Positions 7,515 through 16,583 of a stretch of DNA of 64,000 nucleotides are shown piece after piece. Below the pieces are notes generated by a model. It was given only the letters and a program-made list of their open reading frames with translations. It was not told the origin of the DNA and did no database searches. Source of the stretch: Helicobacter_D sp964464895 (lineage in GTDB: Bacteria > Campylobacterota > Campylobacteria > Campylobacterales > Helicobacteraceae); contig CAYXGY010000006.1 of assembly GCA_964464895.1 (NCBI GenBank), positions 27,761 through 91,760 of the forward strand, in the 5' to 3' direction. Position numbers and translations under genes: made by a program. Each line of letters starts with the position of its first letter. The first letter of the stretch is position 1.

Positions 7515-8280
7515 AATTGTAATCAAGGTTGGCAGCGCAATTTTGGTAGAAAATCAAAAAGTGAATCTTGCGCGGATAGAATCCTTAGCGCGATTGATTA
7601 GTGAATTAAATGCAACTTATGAAATTATTTTAGTCTCCTCTGGAGCTGTGGCTTCAGGCTTTACCGCGTTGGAATTAGATAAAAAGATTCTAGCCAATAA
7701 ACAGGCTTTGGCAGCCATTGGACAACCACTTTTAATGCAAATTTACGCAGAGGCACTGCGTCCTTATGGAATCTTGAGTGCGCAAGTTTTGTTTTCTGGT
7801 TATGATTTGGATTCAAGAAAACGCACACAAAATGCACGCAACGCAATGGAGGTCTTGCTAAAAAATAAAGTTTTGCCTATCATCAATGAAAATGATGTTA
7901 CGACAACAGGCGAGCTAATGTATTTAGGATTCGGTGATAATGACCAACTTTCTGCCTATGTGGCACATTTTTTTGATGCTTCACTGCTAGCAATATTAAG
8001 TGATATTGATGGCTATTACGAGGAGAATCCAAAAGAGAATCCCAATGCAAAAATACGCAAGAGAGTAACGAAGATTTCACCGACAGAATTACAAGCCGAA
8101 GCGACACCCAACAATGCCTTTGCCACAGGCGGAATCGTAACTAAATTAAAAGCAGCGCAATTTTTGTTGGAAAACAACAAGAAAATGTTTCTTTCTAGCG
8201 GAAAAGACTTGAATATTTTAAAAGATTTTCTCTTGCACTCCAAACACACCAAAGGTACATTATTCACGCCCGATAAATAA
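7501..8280 (+). CDS. proB: Glutamate 5-kinase
   Basis: ProB phosphorylates glutamate, the first step of proline synthesis. The 259 aa protein has the amino-acid kinase fold: 'VIKVGSAIL' at the N-terminus, 'VSSGAVASGF', 'NENDVTTTGE' and 'ILSDIDGYY'. It lacks the C-terminal PUA domain of the E. coli enzyme (about 367 aa); short PUA-less forms are known in this class. It starts inside the end of obgE. No proA is in this window. Confidence 0.94.
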   Translation: MHKNRIVIKVGSAILVENQKVNLARIESLARLISELNATYEIILVSSGAVASGFTALELDKKILANKQALAAIGQPLLMQIYAEALRPYGILSAQVLFSGYDLDSRKRTQNARNAMEVLLKNKVLPIINENDVTTTGELMYLGFGDNDQLSAYVAHFFDASLLAILSDIDGYYEENPKENPNAKIRKRVTKISPTELQAEATPNNAFATGGIVTKLKAAQFLLENNKKMFLSSGKDLNILKDFLLHSKHTKGTLFTPDK

Positions 8281-8372
8281 TTTTGTGTTTTTATTGAGGA
8301 TAAAGCATAAGAGAGAATGTTAAGCAAATTTTCGCTAAAATTTAGTTTTATTTTATTTTTAAGAAATGCTAA

Positions 8373-8957
8373 ATGGAACAACTCTTCACACAATGGCTAC
8401 AAGAATATGGCTATATTATTTTGTTTATTTGGAGCACTTTAGAGGGCGAACTCGGGCTGATTATGGCTGGAATTATGTGTCATACAGGGCATATGACGAT
8501 TCCTATTGCGATTATTGTGGCGGGATTGGGCGGATTTGTAGGCGACCAAGTGTATTTTTATATCGGAAGATATAATAAGCAATTTATTTACAAGAAGCTA
8601 AAAACCCAACGCAGAAAGTTTGCGCTTGCACATCTGCTCTTGCAACGTTATGGTTGGCCTATTATCTTTGCTCAAAGATACCTGTATGGTATGCGCACAG
8701 TGATTCCAATGAGCATTGGCGTTACACGATATAGTGCAAAAACCTTTGCATTGATTAATCTTATGAGTGCAATTGTTTGGGCGGCAATTACAATTTTGCT
8801 GGCTTATTTTTTCGGTGAGCAATTGCTCCAAATTGTGCATTACGCTAAAGAGCATTATTATATTGCACTTCCCTTTGCTGTTCTTTTAGGAGGTGGAATC
8901 TATTATTATATGCACAGAGCAACAGCAAAAGCGGAACAAAAAATTACAGGAAAGTGA
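8373..8957 (+). CDS. DedA family inner-membrane protein
   Basis: DedA/SNARE-associated proteins are inner-membrane proteins implicated in lipid-carrier recycling and proton-motive-force balance. The 194 aa protein has several hydrophobic segments, the early acidic motif 'FIWSTLEGELGLIMAG' and the family Arg/Pro motif in the form 'RYLYGMRTVIPMSIGV'. A GCTAAAATTTAG promoter-like stretch precedes it. pepA begins two bases after its stop. Confidence 0.9.
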   Translation: MEQLFTQWLQEYGYIILFIWSTLEGELGLIMAGIMCHTGHMTIPIAIIVAGLGGFVGDQVYFYIGRYNKQFIYKKLKTQRRKFALAHLLLQRYGWPIIFAQRYLYGMRTVIPMSIGVTRYSAKTFALINLMSAIVWAAITILLAYFFGEQLLQIVHYAKEHYYIALPFAVLLGGGIYYYMHRATAKAEQKITGK

Positions 8958-8958
8958 A

Positions 8959-10386
8959 ATGAAAATCTTAACAAATGTCAAAAAAGTTGGAGAATTAGAA
9001 GTTGTTATTTTGCGTGATAAAAAATTACCAAAAGACTTAACAAAGGTTGAAAAAGACGCACTAGAGATTCAAAATTACAAGGGTGAGGGTTGTTGCTTCG
9101 TAAGGGAAAGTAAAAGGTTTTTTGTCGGAATTGAGAGCTATAATTATCCTTTCCCTAATGCCGTGCGTGATGCGCTTGCTAGTGCAATTAGAAGTATTAG
9201 AAAGCTTAAAGTAAAGTCCGCTTCTGTCGTAGTAGAATCGCAACAAGAAGCAAAAGAGGTTTGCGAGGGAATCTTGCTTGGTTCTTATACCTTTGATACT
9301 TTCAAGAGCAAAAAAAATGAAAGCAATCTAAAAGAGATTTATTTGAGCTCCTCTAAATTGAAGCAGGCAGAACTTGAGGGGATTGTGAGAGAATCCCAAA
9401 TTTTAAGTGAGAGCATCAACCAAGTGCGTGAAATTATCAATACGCCGCCGATGATTGCCACACCAAAATATATTACGACTTGCGCGCAAAGAATCGCAAA
9501 AGAATCTGGATTGGAATGCAAAGTTTATGACAAGAAGTTTTTAGAAAAAGAAAAAATGGGTGCATTTTTGGCAGTGGCAAAAGCAAGCGCAAATGAGCCT
9601 TATCTTGTGCATTTGAGTTATAAACCTAAAATGCCAAAAGGCAAAAAGTTGCTAAAGATTGTGCTTGTCGGTAAGGGTTTGACTTATGATTCTGGAGGGC
9701 TTAGCCTTAAACCCGGTGAGTTTATGACGACTATGAAGTCAGACAAAAGCGGTGCGTGCGCAGTGCTTGGGATTTTGGAATCTGTGGCGAAATTGGGTGT
9801 GCAGGCTGAAGTGCATGGAATCTTGGGATTGGCAGAAAATATGATTGGCGGGAATGCGTATAAGCCTGATGATATTTTGATTGCGCGGAATCAAAAGAGC
9901 ATTGAGGTGCGCAATACTGATGCGGAGGGGCGTTTGGTGTTGGCGGATTGTTTGAGTTTTGCAAGTGATTTGAAGCCGGATGTTTTGATTGATTTAGCTA
10001 CGCTTACAGGAGCTTGTGTCGTGGCTTTGGGAGATTATAGCACGGGGATTATGGGCTATAATCAAAAGTTGAAAGAAGATTTTGCCAAAGCAGCCTTTGA
10101 AGCAGGGGAGTTAAGCGGAATCTTGCCCTTTAATCCTTATTTAAGGAAATTATTTAATTCTGAAGTAGCAGATTTATGCAATATCCCTTCTAGTCGCTAT
10201 GGAAGTGCAATCAGTGCGGGAATGTTTTTGGGCGAGTTTGTCGCAGAATCTCTAGTGCAAAAATGGCTACATTTGGATATTGCAGGACCTGCTTATGTGG
10301 AAAAAGCTTGGGGAGTAAATCCCTTTGGGGCGAGTGGTGCAGGGATTCGTGCAGTGATTCAATTTATTTTAAACAAAACAAAATAA
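8959..10386 (+). CDS. pepA: Leucyl aminopeptidase (M17)
   Basis: PepA is a cytosolic hexameric metallo-aminopeptidase that removes N-terminal Leu and other residues. The 475 aa protein has the M17 catalytic region: 'LVGKGLTYDSGGLSLKPG' for the first metal ligands and 'NTDAEGRLVLADCL' for the signature. The ATG at 8959, after AGGAAAG, is chosen; an upstream in-frame start at 8893 would overlap dedA heavily. Gene order dedA-pepA-ychF is tightly packed and probably one transcript. Confidence 0.96.
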   Translation: MKILTNVKKVGELEVVILRDKKLPKDLTKVEKDALEIQNYKGEGCCFVRESKRFFVGIESYNYPFPNAVRDALASAIRSIRKLKVKSASVVVESQQEAKEVCEGILLGSYTFDTFKSKKNESNLKEIYLSSSKLKQAELEGIVRESQILSESINQVREIINTPPMIATPKYITTCAQRIAKESGLECKVYDKKFLEKEKMGAFLAVAKASANEPYLVHLSYKPKMPKGKKLLKIVLVGKGLTYDSGGLSLKPGEFMTTMKSDKSGACAVLGILESVAKLGVQAEVHGILGLAENMIGGNAYKPDDILIARNQKSIEVRNTDAEGRLVLADCLSFASDLKPDVLIDLATLTGACVVALGDYSTGIMGYNQKLKEDFAKAAFEAGELSGILPFNPYLRKLFNSEVADLCNIPSSRYGSAISAGMFLGEFVAESLVQKWLHLDIAGPAYVEKAWGVNPFGASGAGIRAVIQFILNKTK

Positions 10387-10395
10387 AGGAAATCT

Positions 10396-11502
10396 ATGGG
10401 GCTATCAATCGGAATCGTGGGACTTCCTAATGTGGGTAAATCCACGACTTTTAATGCACTAACTAAAACGCAAAATGCCCAATCCGCAAATTATCCTTTT
10501 TGCACGATTGAGCCAAACAAGGCGATTGTGCCCGTGCCTGATACGCGCCTTTTGGAGTTAGCAAAAATCGTCAATCCACAAAAGATTCAGCATTCTGTGG
10601 TAGAGTTTGTGGATATTGCTGGGCTTGTCAAGGGAGCGAGTAAGGGCGAGGGCTTAGGGAATCAGTTTCTCGCAAACATCAAAGAAACGGAAGTGATTTT
10701 GCATATCGTGCGTTGCTTTGAGGATTCTAATATCACGCATGTAGAGGGTAGCATTAATCCTTTGCGCGATGTGGAAATCATAGAGACAGAATTGCTCATC
10801 GCCGATATGCAGACTTTGCAAAAACGCGTAGAGAGACTCACTAGAAGTGCAAAAAGTGGCACGGATAAAGAGGCAAAAGCACAATTAGAAGTCGCCCTTG
10901 CTCTTTTGAAGCATACGGAGGAGGGTTTTCCTGTGCGCACTTTTGAGGATAAGACGAACGAATGGTTTTTGCTTTTGGATAGAGAATTGCGATTCTTGAC
11001 AAACAAAGAAATCATTTATGGTGCAAATGTAGATGAGGCAGGTTTGGAATCGGATAATGATTTCGTGGTTCAATTAAGGAAATATGCGAAAGAACAGGGG
11101 GCAGAGGTAATTAAGCTTTGCTCCAAAATTGAAGAAGAGTTGGTGAGTTTGAGTGAGGAAGAGCAAGCAGAGTTTCTACAAGAATTAGGGGTAAGTGAGA
11201 GCGGATTAGACGCGATTATTCGCTTGGGTTTTGAGAAATTAGGCTTGATTAGTTATTTCACCGCTGGGGTAAAAGAAGTGCGTGCTTGGACGATTCATCA
11301 AGGCGATAAAGCACCTGTGGCTGCTGGAGTGATACATAAGGATTTTGAAAAAGGCTTCATTCGCGCCGAAGTCATTGCCTATAAGGATTTTATCCAATAT
11401 GGTGGCGAAGTGAAATCCAAAGAAGCGGGCGCAATGCGTGTCGAGGGCAAGGATTATGTCGTGCAGGATGGCGATGTGATGCACTTTAGGTTTAATGTGT
11501 AG
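10396..11502 (+). CDS. ychF: Redox-regulated ATPase YchF (OLA1 family)
   Basis: YchF is an Obg-related P-loop protein that prefers ATP and associates with ribosomes. The 368 aa protein has G1 'GLPNVGKSTTFNALT' at the N-terminus, 'DIAGLVKGASKGEGLGNQF' for the switch region, a coiled-coil insertion near residues 120-175 and the C-terminal TGS domain ('AWTIHQGDKAPVAAGVIHKD'). Length and motifs are typical. It follows pepA by 9 bases. Confidence 0.97.
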   Translation: MGLSIGIVGLPNVGKSTTFNALTKTQNAQSANYPFCTIEPNKAIVPVPDTRLLELAKIVNPQKIQHSVVEFVDIAGLVKGASKGEGLGNQFLANIKETEVILHIVRCFEDSNITHVEGSINPLRDVEIIETELLIADMQTLQKRVERLTRSAKSGTDKEAKAQLEVALALLKHTEEGFPVRTFEDKTNEWFLLLDRELRFLTNKEIIYGANVDEAGLESDNDFVVQLRKYAKEQGAEVIKLCSKIEEELVSLSEEEQAEFLQELGVSESGLDAIIRLGFEKLGLISYFTAGVKEVRAWTIHQGDKAPVAAGVIHKDFEKGFIRAEVIAYKDFIQYGGEVKSKEAGAMRVEGKDYVVQDGDVMHFRFNV

Positions 11503-11518
11503 ATAGCTGATTATTTGA

Positions 11519-11524
11519 TATAAT
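11519..11524 (+). promoter_or_regulatory. Candidate -10 box for the DUF262 gene
   Basis: TATAAT after TTGA lies 41 bases before the ATG at 11566, which itself has AAGGAG at 11554-11559. It marks the start of accessory island B just after ychF. Confidence 0.45.
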
Positions 11525-11565
11525 TACAGGATTAGTTTGAAAAATTAGAATAAAAGGAGTAGAAA

Positions 11566-13313
11566 ATGACACCAAGAACAACAATAAAAAAATTCTTTTG
11601 GGGAGAGAAACAATATACGATTCCCGTATATCAAAGGGCTTATTCTTGGGAAAAAGAGCAGTGGAAAGTTTTTTGGAGGATTTAGAAGAAGCGACGAAAG
11701 GAGACAATGCTTATTTTTTTGGCAATGTTTTGCTTGAAGAAATAACAGGAAGTAAAACAAGTGATATTATTGATGGGCAGCAACGCATAACAACGATTAT
11801 AATTTTTGCAAGGGCTTTATGCAAGGTGCTAAATGATAAAGCAAAAAATGGCGAAAAATTGAGTGAGACCATGAAAAATATAGATGAAGCTAGCGAGAAT
11901 ATAGAGAATGAAGAATTTATTGAACGCATAGAACAAGATTATTTGCTGTTTCGTTCTAAAGCCAGACTACAAGTGGTAGAATACGATAGGGATTATTTTA
12001 AAGATGTGATTATTTACAATGATGATAAGAAGCATAGTCCGCAAACACCCTCACAACAACGTATTAAAGAAGCAAAAGATTTTTTTATAAAATCTCTTAG
12101 TAAAAAAGATACAAAAGACATTTTGAAGATTTTTGAAGCCTTGCAAAATGCTGAAATATTGAGCATACCTTTTGCAAACAAAAAAGATTCTGTGCTAATG
12201 TTTGAATTACAAAATAATCGTGGTAAGCAACTAACTAATATGGAAAAATTAAAGTCTTATCTTGCTTATCAGATTTACACTTATTCTGACAAAGAAAAAG
12301 CTGAAGAAAGACTTAACGAAATGACAAAAGTTTTTGAGGAAATTTATCGTTTGATTAATGATATAAAAACGGACGAGGATTCTATATTGAATTACTTTAA
12401 TATTTTCTATTGTGGGTTTGGATTTCGTTATCGTGAGAATAACAACGATGTAAATTATAAGAGAATTTTAAAAGAAACAAAAATTGAGGATAAAATCTCT
12501 TGGATTGATAGTTATGTCAAAGAACTTAAAAATGCTTTTGTAAATTTCAAGGATTTTGAAAAATCAAATAATATTTATAGAGAATATTTATCAAGACTGA
12601 AAGTTACAGATGTTTATCCTTTTATTCTCAAAGCTTGTCGTTTATTTGGCAATAATAGCGAAAAATTAGAAGAAGTTTTTAAATCTTTAGAAGTTATTGC
12701 TTTTAGACATAGACTTACAAAAACAGGGGCAGACTTATCTTCAAGATTAAATGATGTGCTAAAAAATTTTGATAGTATAGAAAGTTTGGCAAAAGGATTG
12801 CAAGAAGTTTGTAGTAATAAAGTATGGTATTGGGGGAATGATAATATAATCAATAGTCTTTCGCAAGCTTATCATAAAAATGACGACGGAAAGAAAGTGC
12901 ATATTATTGACTATTTATTGATGCGTTATGAAAATCATCTAAGAGGAGAAAATACAAATACAAAAAGCTATGCTTTTACTTTGAAAGATATTGCAGAACC
13001 TCAAATAGAACATATAGCCCCACAAACAGAAAATGGTGAAAAAATAAGTAGTGGATATTGTGAATACGATAAAGATTTTTATGATAATCATTATTTGCAT
13101 TGCATAGGTAATCTTATGCTTGCAGGAGGACCACACAATAAAGCACTTGGAAATAAACCATTTCAGGAAAAACTTGCAAGTTATGAAAAATCTCCAATGG
13201 CACAACACAGAGAAATAAAAGATTTTGTAGATAACAACAAATGGGATAAGGAAGCAATTAACAATAGGCACGAGAAAATAAAAGAATTTGTGCTAAAGAC
13301 TTGGAGTTTTTAA
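11566..13313 (+). pseudogene. DUF262/DUF1524 protein (GmrSD-like), frameshifted near the 5' end
   Basis: Proteins with an N-terminal DUF262 ParB-like nucleotide-binding domain and C-terminal DUF1524 HNH-like domain include GmrSD type IV restriction enzymes that cut modified phage DNA. The 5' segment from 11566 gives 'QYTIPVYQRAYSWEKEQW' and stops at 11683-11685. The next frame continues with 'FLEDLEEATKGDNAYFFGN', 'DIIDGQQRITTI' (DUF262 signature) and ends with 'IEHIAPQ' and 'LHCIGNLMLAG' (DUF1524 His/Asn motif). One extra T in the six-T run at 11669-11674 would restore about 580 aa. It may be decayed, switchable, or a sequencing error. Confidence 0.75.
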
Positions 13314-13314
13314 T

Positions 13315-13911
13315 TTGTTTGTGTTGCCCCACCTCCACCTCGCCCAAACAAATCAACAAAAGGCTTTTGCGATTATTGAGCAATGCCAAATAGAGCAGGC
13401 TTGGCGAAGCATTGGCGCGCAAATCAACCTGATTGGTTCGCTTAAAATGGGCTTGCTTGTCAAACATCGCGATATTGATTTCCATATCTACACGCCCAAG
13501 CTCGACATCGCGCAAAGCTTTGCGGCGATTGCGCAGATTGCAAAGAATCCCAAGATTGTCCATGTTGAATACCGCAATCTTTTAAACGAAGAAGATTCAT
13601 GTTTAGAATGGCACGCGTGGTATAGGGACGAGGAGGAATGGCAGATAGATATGATTCATATCGTGCAAGGTAGCAAATACGCAGGATATTTTGAAAAGCA
13701 AGCGGAGCGAATCCTCGCGGTGATGAGCAAGCAACAAAGAGAAACGATTCTAAAACTCAAGTTTGAAACTCCAGATGAAATCAAGATTGCAGGGATAGAA
13801 ATTTATCAAGCCGTGATAGAATTTGGCATTACGACTTTTGACGCATTGCAGCAATGGCGAGCCAATCGCCCACAAAATGGAATCATCGAATGGATACCAA
13901 ACTCAATTTAG
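13315..13911 (+). CDS. Nucleotidyltransferase-like protein
   Basis: This 198 aa protein has 'GSLKMGLLVKHRDIDFHIYT' at about residues 41-60. That resembles the GS...DxD active-site signature of the nucleotidyltransferase superfamily, and the later 'WQIDMIHI' could supply a third acidic residue. The TTG start lies two bases after the DUF262 stop, implying translational coupling; the start could also be further inside. Codon use looks more G/C-rich than in the preceding gene ('cgcgcaaagctttgcggcg'), which suggests separate origin. Substrate and role are unknown. Confidence 0.55.
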   Translation: MFVLPHLHLAQTNQQKAFAIIEQCQIEQAWRSIGAQINLIGSLKMGLLVKHRDIDFHIYTPKLDIAQSFAAIAQIAKNPKIVHVEYRNLLNEEDSCLEWHAWYRDEEEWQIDMIHIVQGSKYAGYFEKQAERILAVMSKQQRETILKLKFETPDEIKIAGIEIYQAVIEFGITTFDALQQWRANRPQNGIIEWIPNSI

Positions 13912-14034
13912 AAATTTTAAATTAACTGAAATTCAAGGGGGTAATAATACATCTAATTAATAAAATAAAGCAATATTAAAATCTTAGACATTTGCGCTAT
14001 AAAAATTTAAAAGCAAAGCAATCTCTATCCTCCC

Positions 14035-14244
14035 CTATTTAAACCTCGCAATCTCATCTTTTATAATATTATTTGCGTCTAAAAGCGATTCGTAGTTTTT
14101 CTTGCTCTGTTCTATTGCTTCATCAAATTTAAAACCAAGCATAACAATACGATAAAGATTAGGTTTGTGTTTTCTCCAATTATATAAAGTACTGACATCA
14201 ATATCCAAGTAATATGCCATATCTCGTTTAGTTTTTTTAGCCAA
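14035..14244 (-). CDS. Small helix-turn-helix protein, module copy B
   Basis: This 69 aa protein is paralogous to the one at 5395-5604. Residues 8-30 ('DMAYYLDIDVSTLYNWRKHK') read as a helix-turn-helix, followed by 'PNLYRIVMLGFKFDEAI' and a charged C-terminal helix. It begins with TTG after AAGGATAAGG. It is divergent from the P-loop gene at 14418, as in copy A, with a long palindrome between them. It is probably the local DNA-binding regulator; this is inferred from size, HTH and placement. Confidence 0.7.
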   Translation of the reverse strand: MAKKTKRDMAYYLDIDVSTLYNWRKHKPNLYRIVMLGFKFDEAIEQSKKNYESLLDANNIIKDEIARFK

Positions 14245-14305
14245 ACCTTATCCTTGATTATTTCCTAACTCTCTACTTATTCTACATAAAAATTTATTTA
14301 TTCAA

Positions 14306-14359
14306 AACACTTGAAATATTCAATCTATATGCGATGAAGTATTGAATATATCAAGTGTT
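14306..14359. promoter_or_regulatory. Long inverted repeat between divergent module B genes
   Basis: Arms 14306-14324 and 14341-14359 are 19 bases each and match at 18 positions as an inverted repeat, with a 16-base spacer. It lies midway between the HTH gene and the P-loop gene. This arm length is unlikely by chance even in AT-rich DNA, so it is a good candidate operator. It is not followed by a T run and is not next to a stop codon, so a terminator is less likely. Confidence 0.65.
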
Positions 14360-14417
14360 AAAATTTAAGAATCATAGTCGGATAATGCTAATTTAATTTT
14401 CTTACTTTGGAGGCAAA

Positions 14418-14933
14418 ATGGTAAAGATTCATCATTTTATACAGGTTAAAGGTGGAGCAGATATTGGTAAAACTACTACGATTACTCGGAGTTTTTTAAA
14501 GCTATTGGCAGAAAGACAATCTAATTTACAGGATTTAATGTATCTTGAAAATGGGGATTTTGTGGCTTTGGTAGAGCTAAATGGCAAAATGATAGGTTTC
14601 GTTAGCGGTGGAGATTACGGTGATTCAGTGAAGGAGAGCCACGAAATGCTTTGTGAAATGTCTAGGGGAGAGATTGAAGTTTGTGTTTTTGCTACAAGAA
14701 CGAAAGGTTATAGTGTAGCAAACTTTGAAGAAATCTTAAAAGAAAATGGCAAACAAAAAGCTGATGCAGTTTTTGAAAATACATGGTTTGATATTTGCAA
14801 ATATTGGGTGGAACAAGACACTAATTATTGCACATTTGTGGTAGAGCAAGACGGTAAAAAGAAGAAAGAAATTGTTAAGCATTTACAAGAACAAAGCGAA
14901 AAGCTATTTAGAGAAATCAAAAAACACTTATAA
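14418..14933 (+). CDS. Small P-loop NTPase-like protein, module copy B
   Basis: This 171 aa paralogue of the protein at 4740-5234 has Walker A 'GGADIGKT' at residues 12-19. It shares 'HFIQVKG', 'NGDFVALVELNGKMIGFVSG', 'GEIEVCVFATRTKG', 'EEILKENGKQKADAVFENTW' and a Lys/Glu-rich C-terminal helix. 'KGG...GKTTT' recalls ParA deviant Walker motifs, but the spacing is the classical GxxxxGKT and the protein is too short for ParA. GGAGG precedes the ATG. The next gene starts 81 bases downstream. Function unknown. Confidence 0.8.
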   Translation: MVKIHHFIQVKGGADIGKTTTITRSFLKLLAERQSNLQDLMYLENGDFVALVELNGKMIGFVSGGDYGDSVKESHEMLCEMSRGEIEVCVFATRTKGYSVANFEEILKENGKQKADAVFENTWFDICKYWVEQDTNYCTFVVEQDGKKKKEIVKHLQEQSEKLFREIKKHL

Positions 14934-15014
14934 ATTTCACAAAGCTTAAAAATAAAATCTAGGATTCTAAAGATTCCACCAAATAATCTAAAGAATCCTA
15001 AAATAAGGAAGTAA

Positions 15015-16583
15015 ATGCAATCTGCATCAAAAATGCAAAAAACTAAATTAGTCTTGCTAGGCGGGAGTAACTCCGTTATACTCAAAGGCTTGCAGCAGGG
15101 ATTGCAACAAGAACACATAGAACTTACGAATCTAGCACTTGGTGGCACAGATAACTTACAGAATCTCTTTGAAATAGTCCATAGCAAAAACCAACAATCC
15201 CTTAAAGAAGCGGATTTTATCATCATAGAAACAAACATTAACGATTCACATATGATTCCAAAAGGCTTTAGTGTGCAAGTGATTGGGAGAAACCTTGCTT
15301 GGCTGTGTGAGAGGTTGTATCAGTTGGGCAAAAGGGTGATTTGGCTTATCTTGCCATTTGTGAATGATAATCCTGCACTTAACGCGTTTTTAAAGAAAAA
15401 TGCAAACCATTATGGTTTTAATGTCATAGATATGCACGAAAGATATGTAACACAAGGCTTAATTCAGTTCTTTAATACCAACGATGCTTATCATCAAATC
15501 TATCCACTGATGTCTTTAATGGGGGAGAAAATTATAGAATCTTTAGAGGATTTTAAGCCCTTAAAGCCCAATGCAAGCAAGGCACAAATTCTACCGCAGT
15601 TTAAAATTTTAACTCCCCCTAGTCTTCTTGGTGCGGAATCCTTGCTTCCATTTTCTTATAACAATTCTGCATATAGGGAAGTAGCATTTAGAGTGAAGCG
15701 CAATGATAAGCTTTATTTCACAGGCGATACTAAGGACTATGTAGTGGTGGGGATTAAGGTGTGGAATTTTGGACTGCAAAACAGAAATAAAATGAGTTTT
15801 GTCTTAGAAAATACACAGACAAAGATTGTCAAAATAATTGAAAGGGGAATCTTGCTTGTGCATTCTTTGAGGGATATTTTATGGGTTGATGAAGCAACTT
15901 GTTTTAGGATTAATACAGAAAATGAGCCAATGAGTGAATCTAGCACGTGGTTGGATAAAGAGGCAAAAGTCAGTGCGGACATTGATTATATTGATGTGGT
16001 AGAGTTTTATCTTGCTCGTGGTGGTAAGTGGGATTATGAGATTCCTCCAATGAAGAGAGTTGAAGTAGAGTCTGAATATGATTTTAGTCATTTAGTCCCA
16101 AATGTAGGGATTTTAAAAGAAATCATAGAAGAATATTGTGCGCGAATGGATAGGAACAAATTTACTTCTTTAGAGAGACAAATTAAGGCATTGAAAGATT
16201 CTAAACAAAATTCTAAAATAGTATTAGTAGGGGCGGATTTGCGCATTAAGTCTCACCTTAGCTTTAGGCTTGGGAATGCTATGGTTTTAAATTCTAAAAG
16301 CCTGTGGGGAATGATAAGATTGCCTTGTGTTTTAAGCTATATTGATGCTTCCTATAAGCAAGAGCAACAACAATACCAAGATAAAATCGCCAAAAATCCA
16401 GCACTCAAACTACCTCCATTGGAATCTTATGCGGATTATCAAGAATCTTTAAAGATTAAAAATTACGCCTCTTACAAATTAGGGGAAGGTTTGATAGCCG
16501 CAACTCACGCGAAAAAAGGAAGAGTTTTTCTTTATTTATTTAAAGCCTTTGTGGCTAGAATTTTTGGCTTAAAAATATCATAG
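15015..16583 (+). CDS. SGNH-hydrolase-like protein with a Campylobacterota C-terminal tail
   Basis: The first 190 residues resemble an SGNH/GDSL hydrolase: 'LLGGSNS' (residues 14-20, block I), 'IETNINDSHM' (block III-like Asn) and 'NDAYHQIYPL' (Asp-x-x-His dyad). A middle domain at about 210-350 is beta-rich and unrecognised. The C-terminal 110 residues contain 'IKSHLSFRLGNAMVLNSKSL' and a second copy-like 'IKNYASYKLGEGLI'. The first also occurs in the acetyltransferase at the window end. Such tails occur on surface-glycan enzymes of this class, so deacetylation or acyl transfer on a glycan is plausible but inferred. A 14963-14999 inverted repeat lies just upstream. Confidence 0.6.
   Translation: MQSASKMQKTKLVLLGGSNSVILKGLQQGLQQEHIELTNLALGGTDNLQNLFEIVHSKNQQSLKEADFIIIETNINDSHMIPKGFSVQVIGRNLAWLCERLYQLGKRVIWLILPFVNDNPALNAFLKKNANHYGFNVIDMHERYVTQGLIQFFNTNDAYHQIYPLMSLMGEKIIESLEDFKPLKPNASKAQILPQFKILTPPSLLGAESLLPFSYNNSAYREVAFRVKRNDKLYFTGDTKDYVVVGIKVWNFGLQNRNKMSFVLENTQTKIVKIIERGILLVHSLRDILWVDEATCFRINTENEPMSESSTWLDKEAKVSADIDYIDVVEFYLARGGKWDYEIPPMKRVEVESEYDFSHLVPNVGILKEIIEEYCARMDRNKFTSLERQIKALKDSKQNSKIVLVGADLRIKSHLSFRLGNAMVLNSKSLWGMIRLPCVLSYIDASYKQEQQQYQDKIAKNPALKLPPLESYADYQESLKIKNYASYKLGEGLIAATHAKKGRVFLYLFKAFVARIFGLKIS

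Noticed and set aside
11660..11690. Programmed -1 frameshift in the DUF262 gene
   Set aside because: The zero-frame codons GUU UUU do not make a canonical X XXY YYZ site, and no downstream stimulatory structure was seen.
14418..14933. ParA-type partition ATPase
   Set aside because: 'KGG...GKTTT' recalls ParA, but the spacing is classical Walker A, the length is too short, and no ParA Walker B or ParB partner is present.
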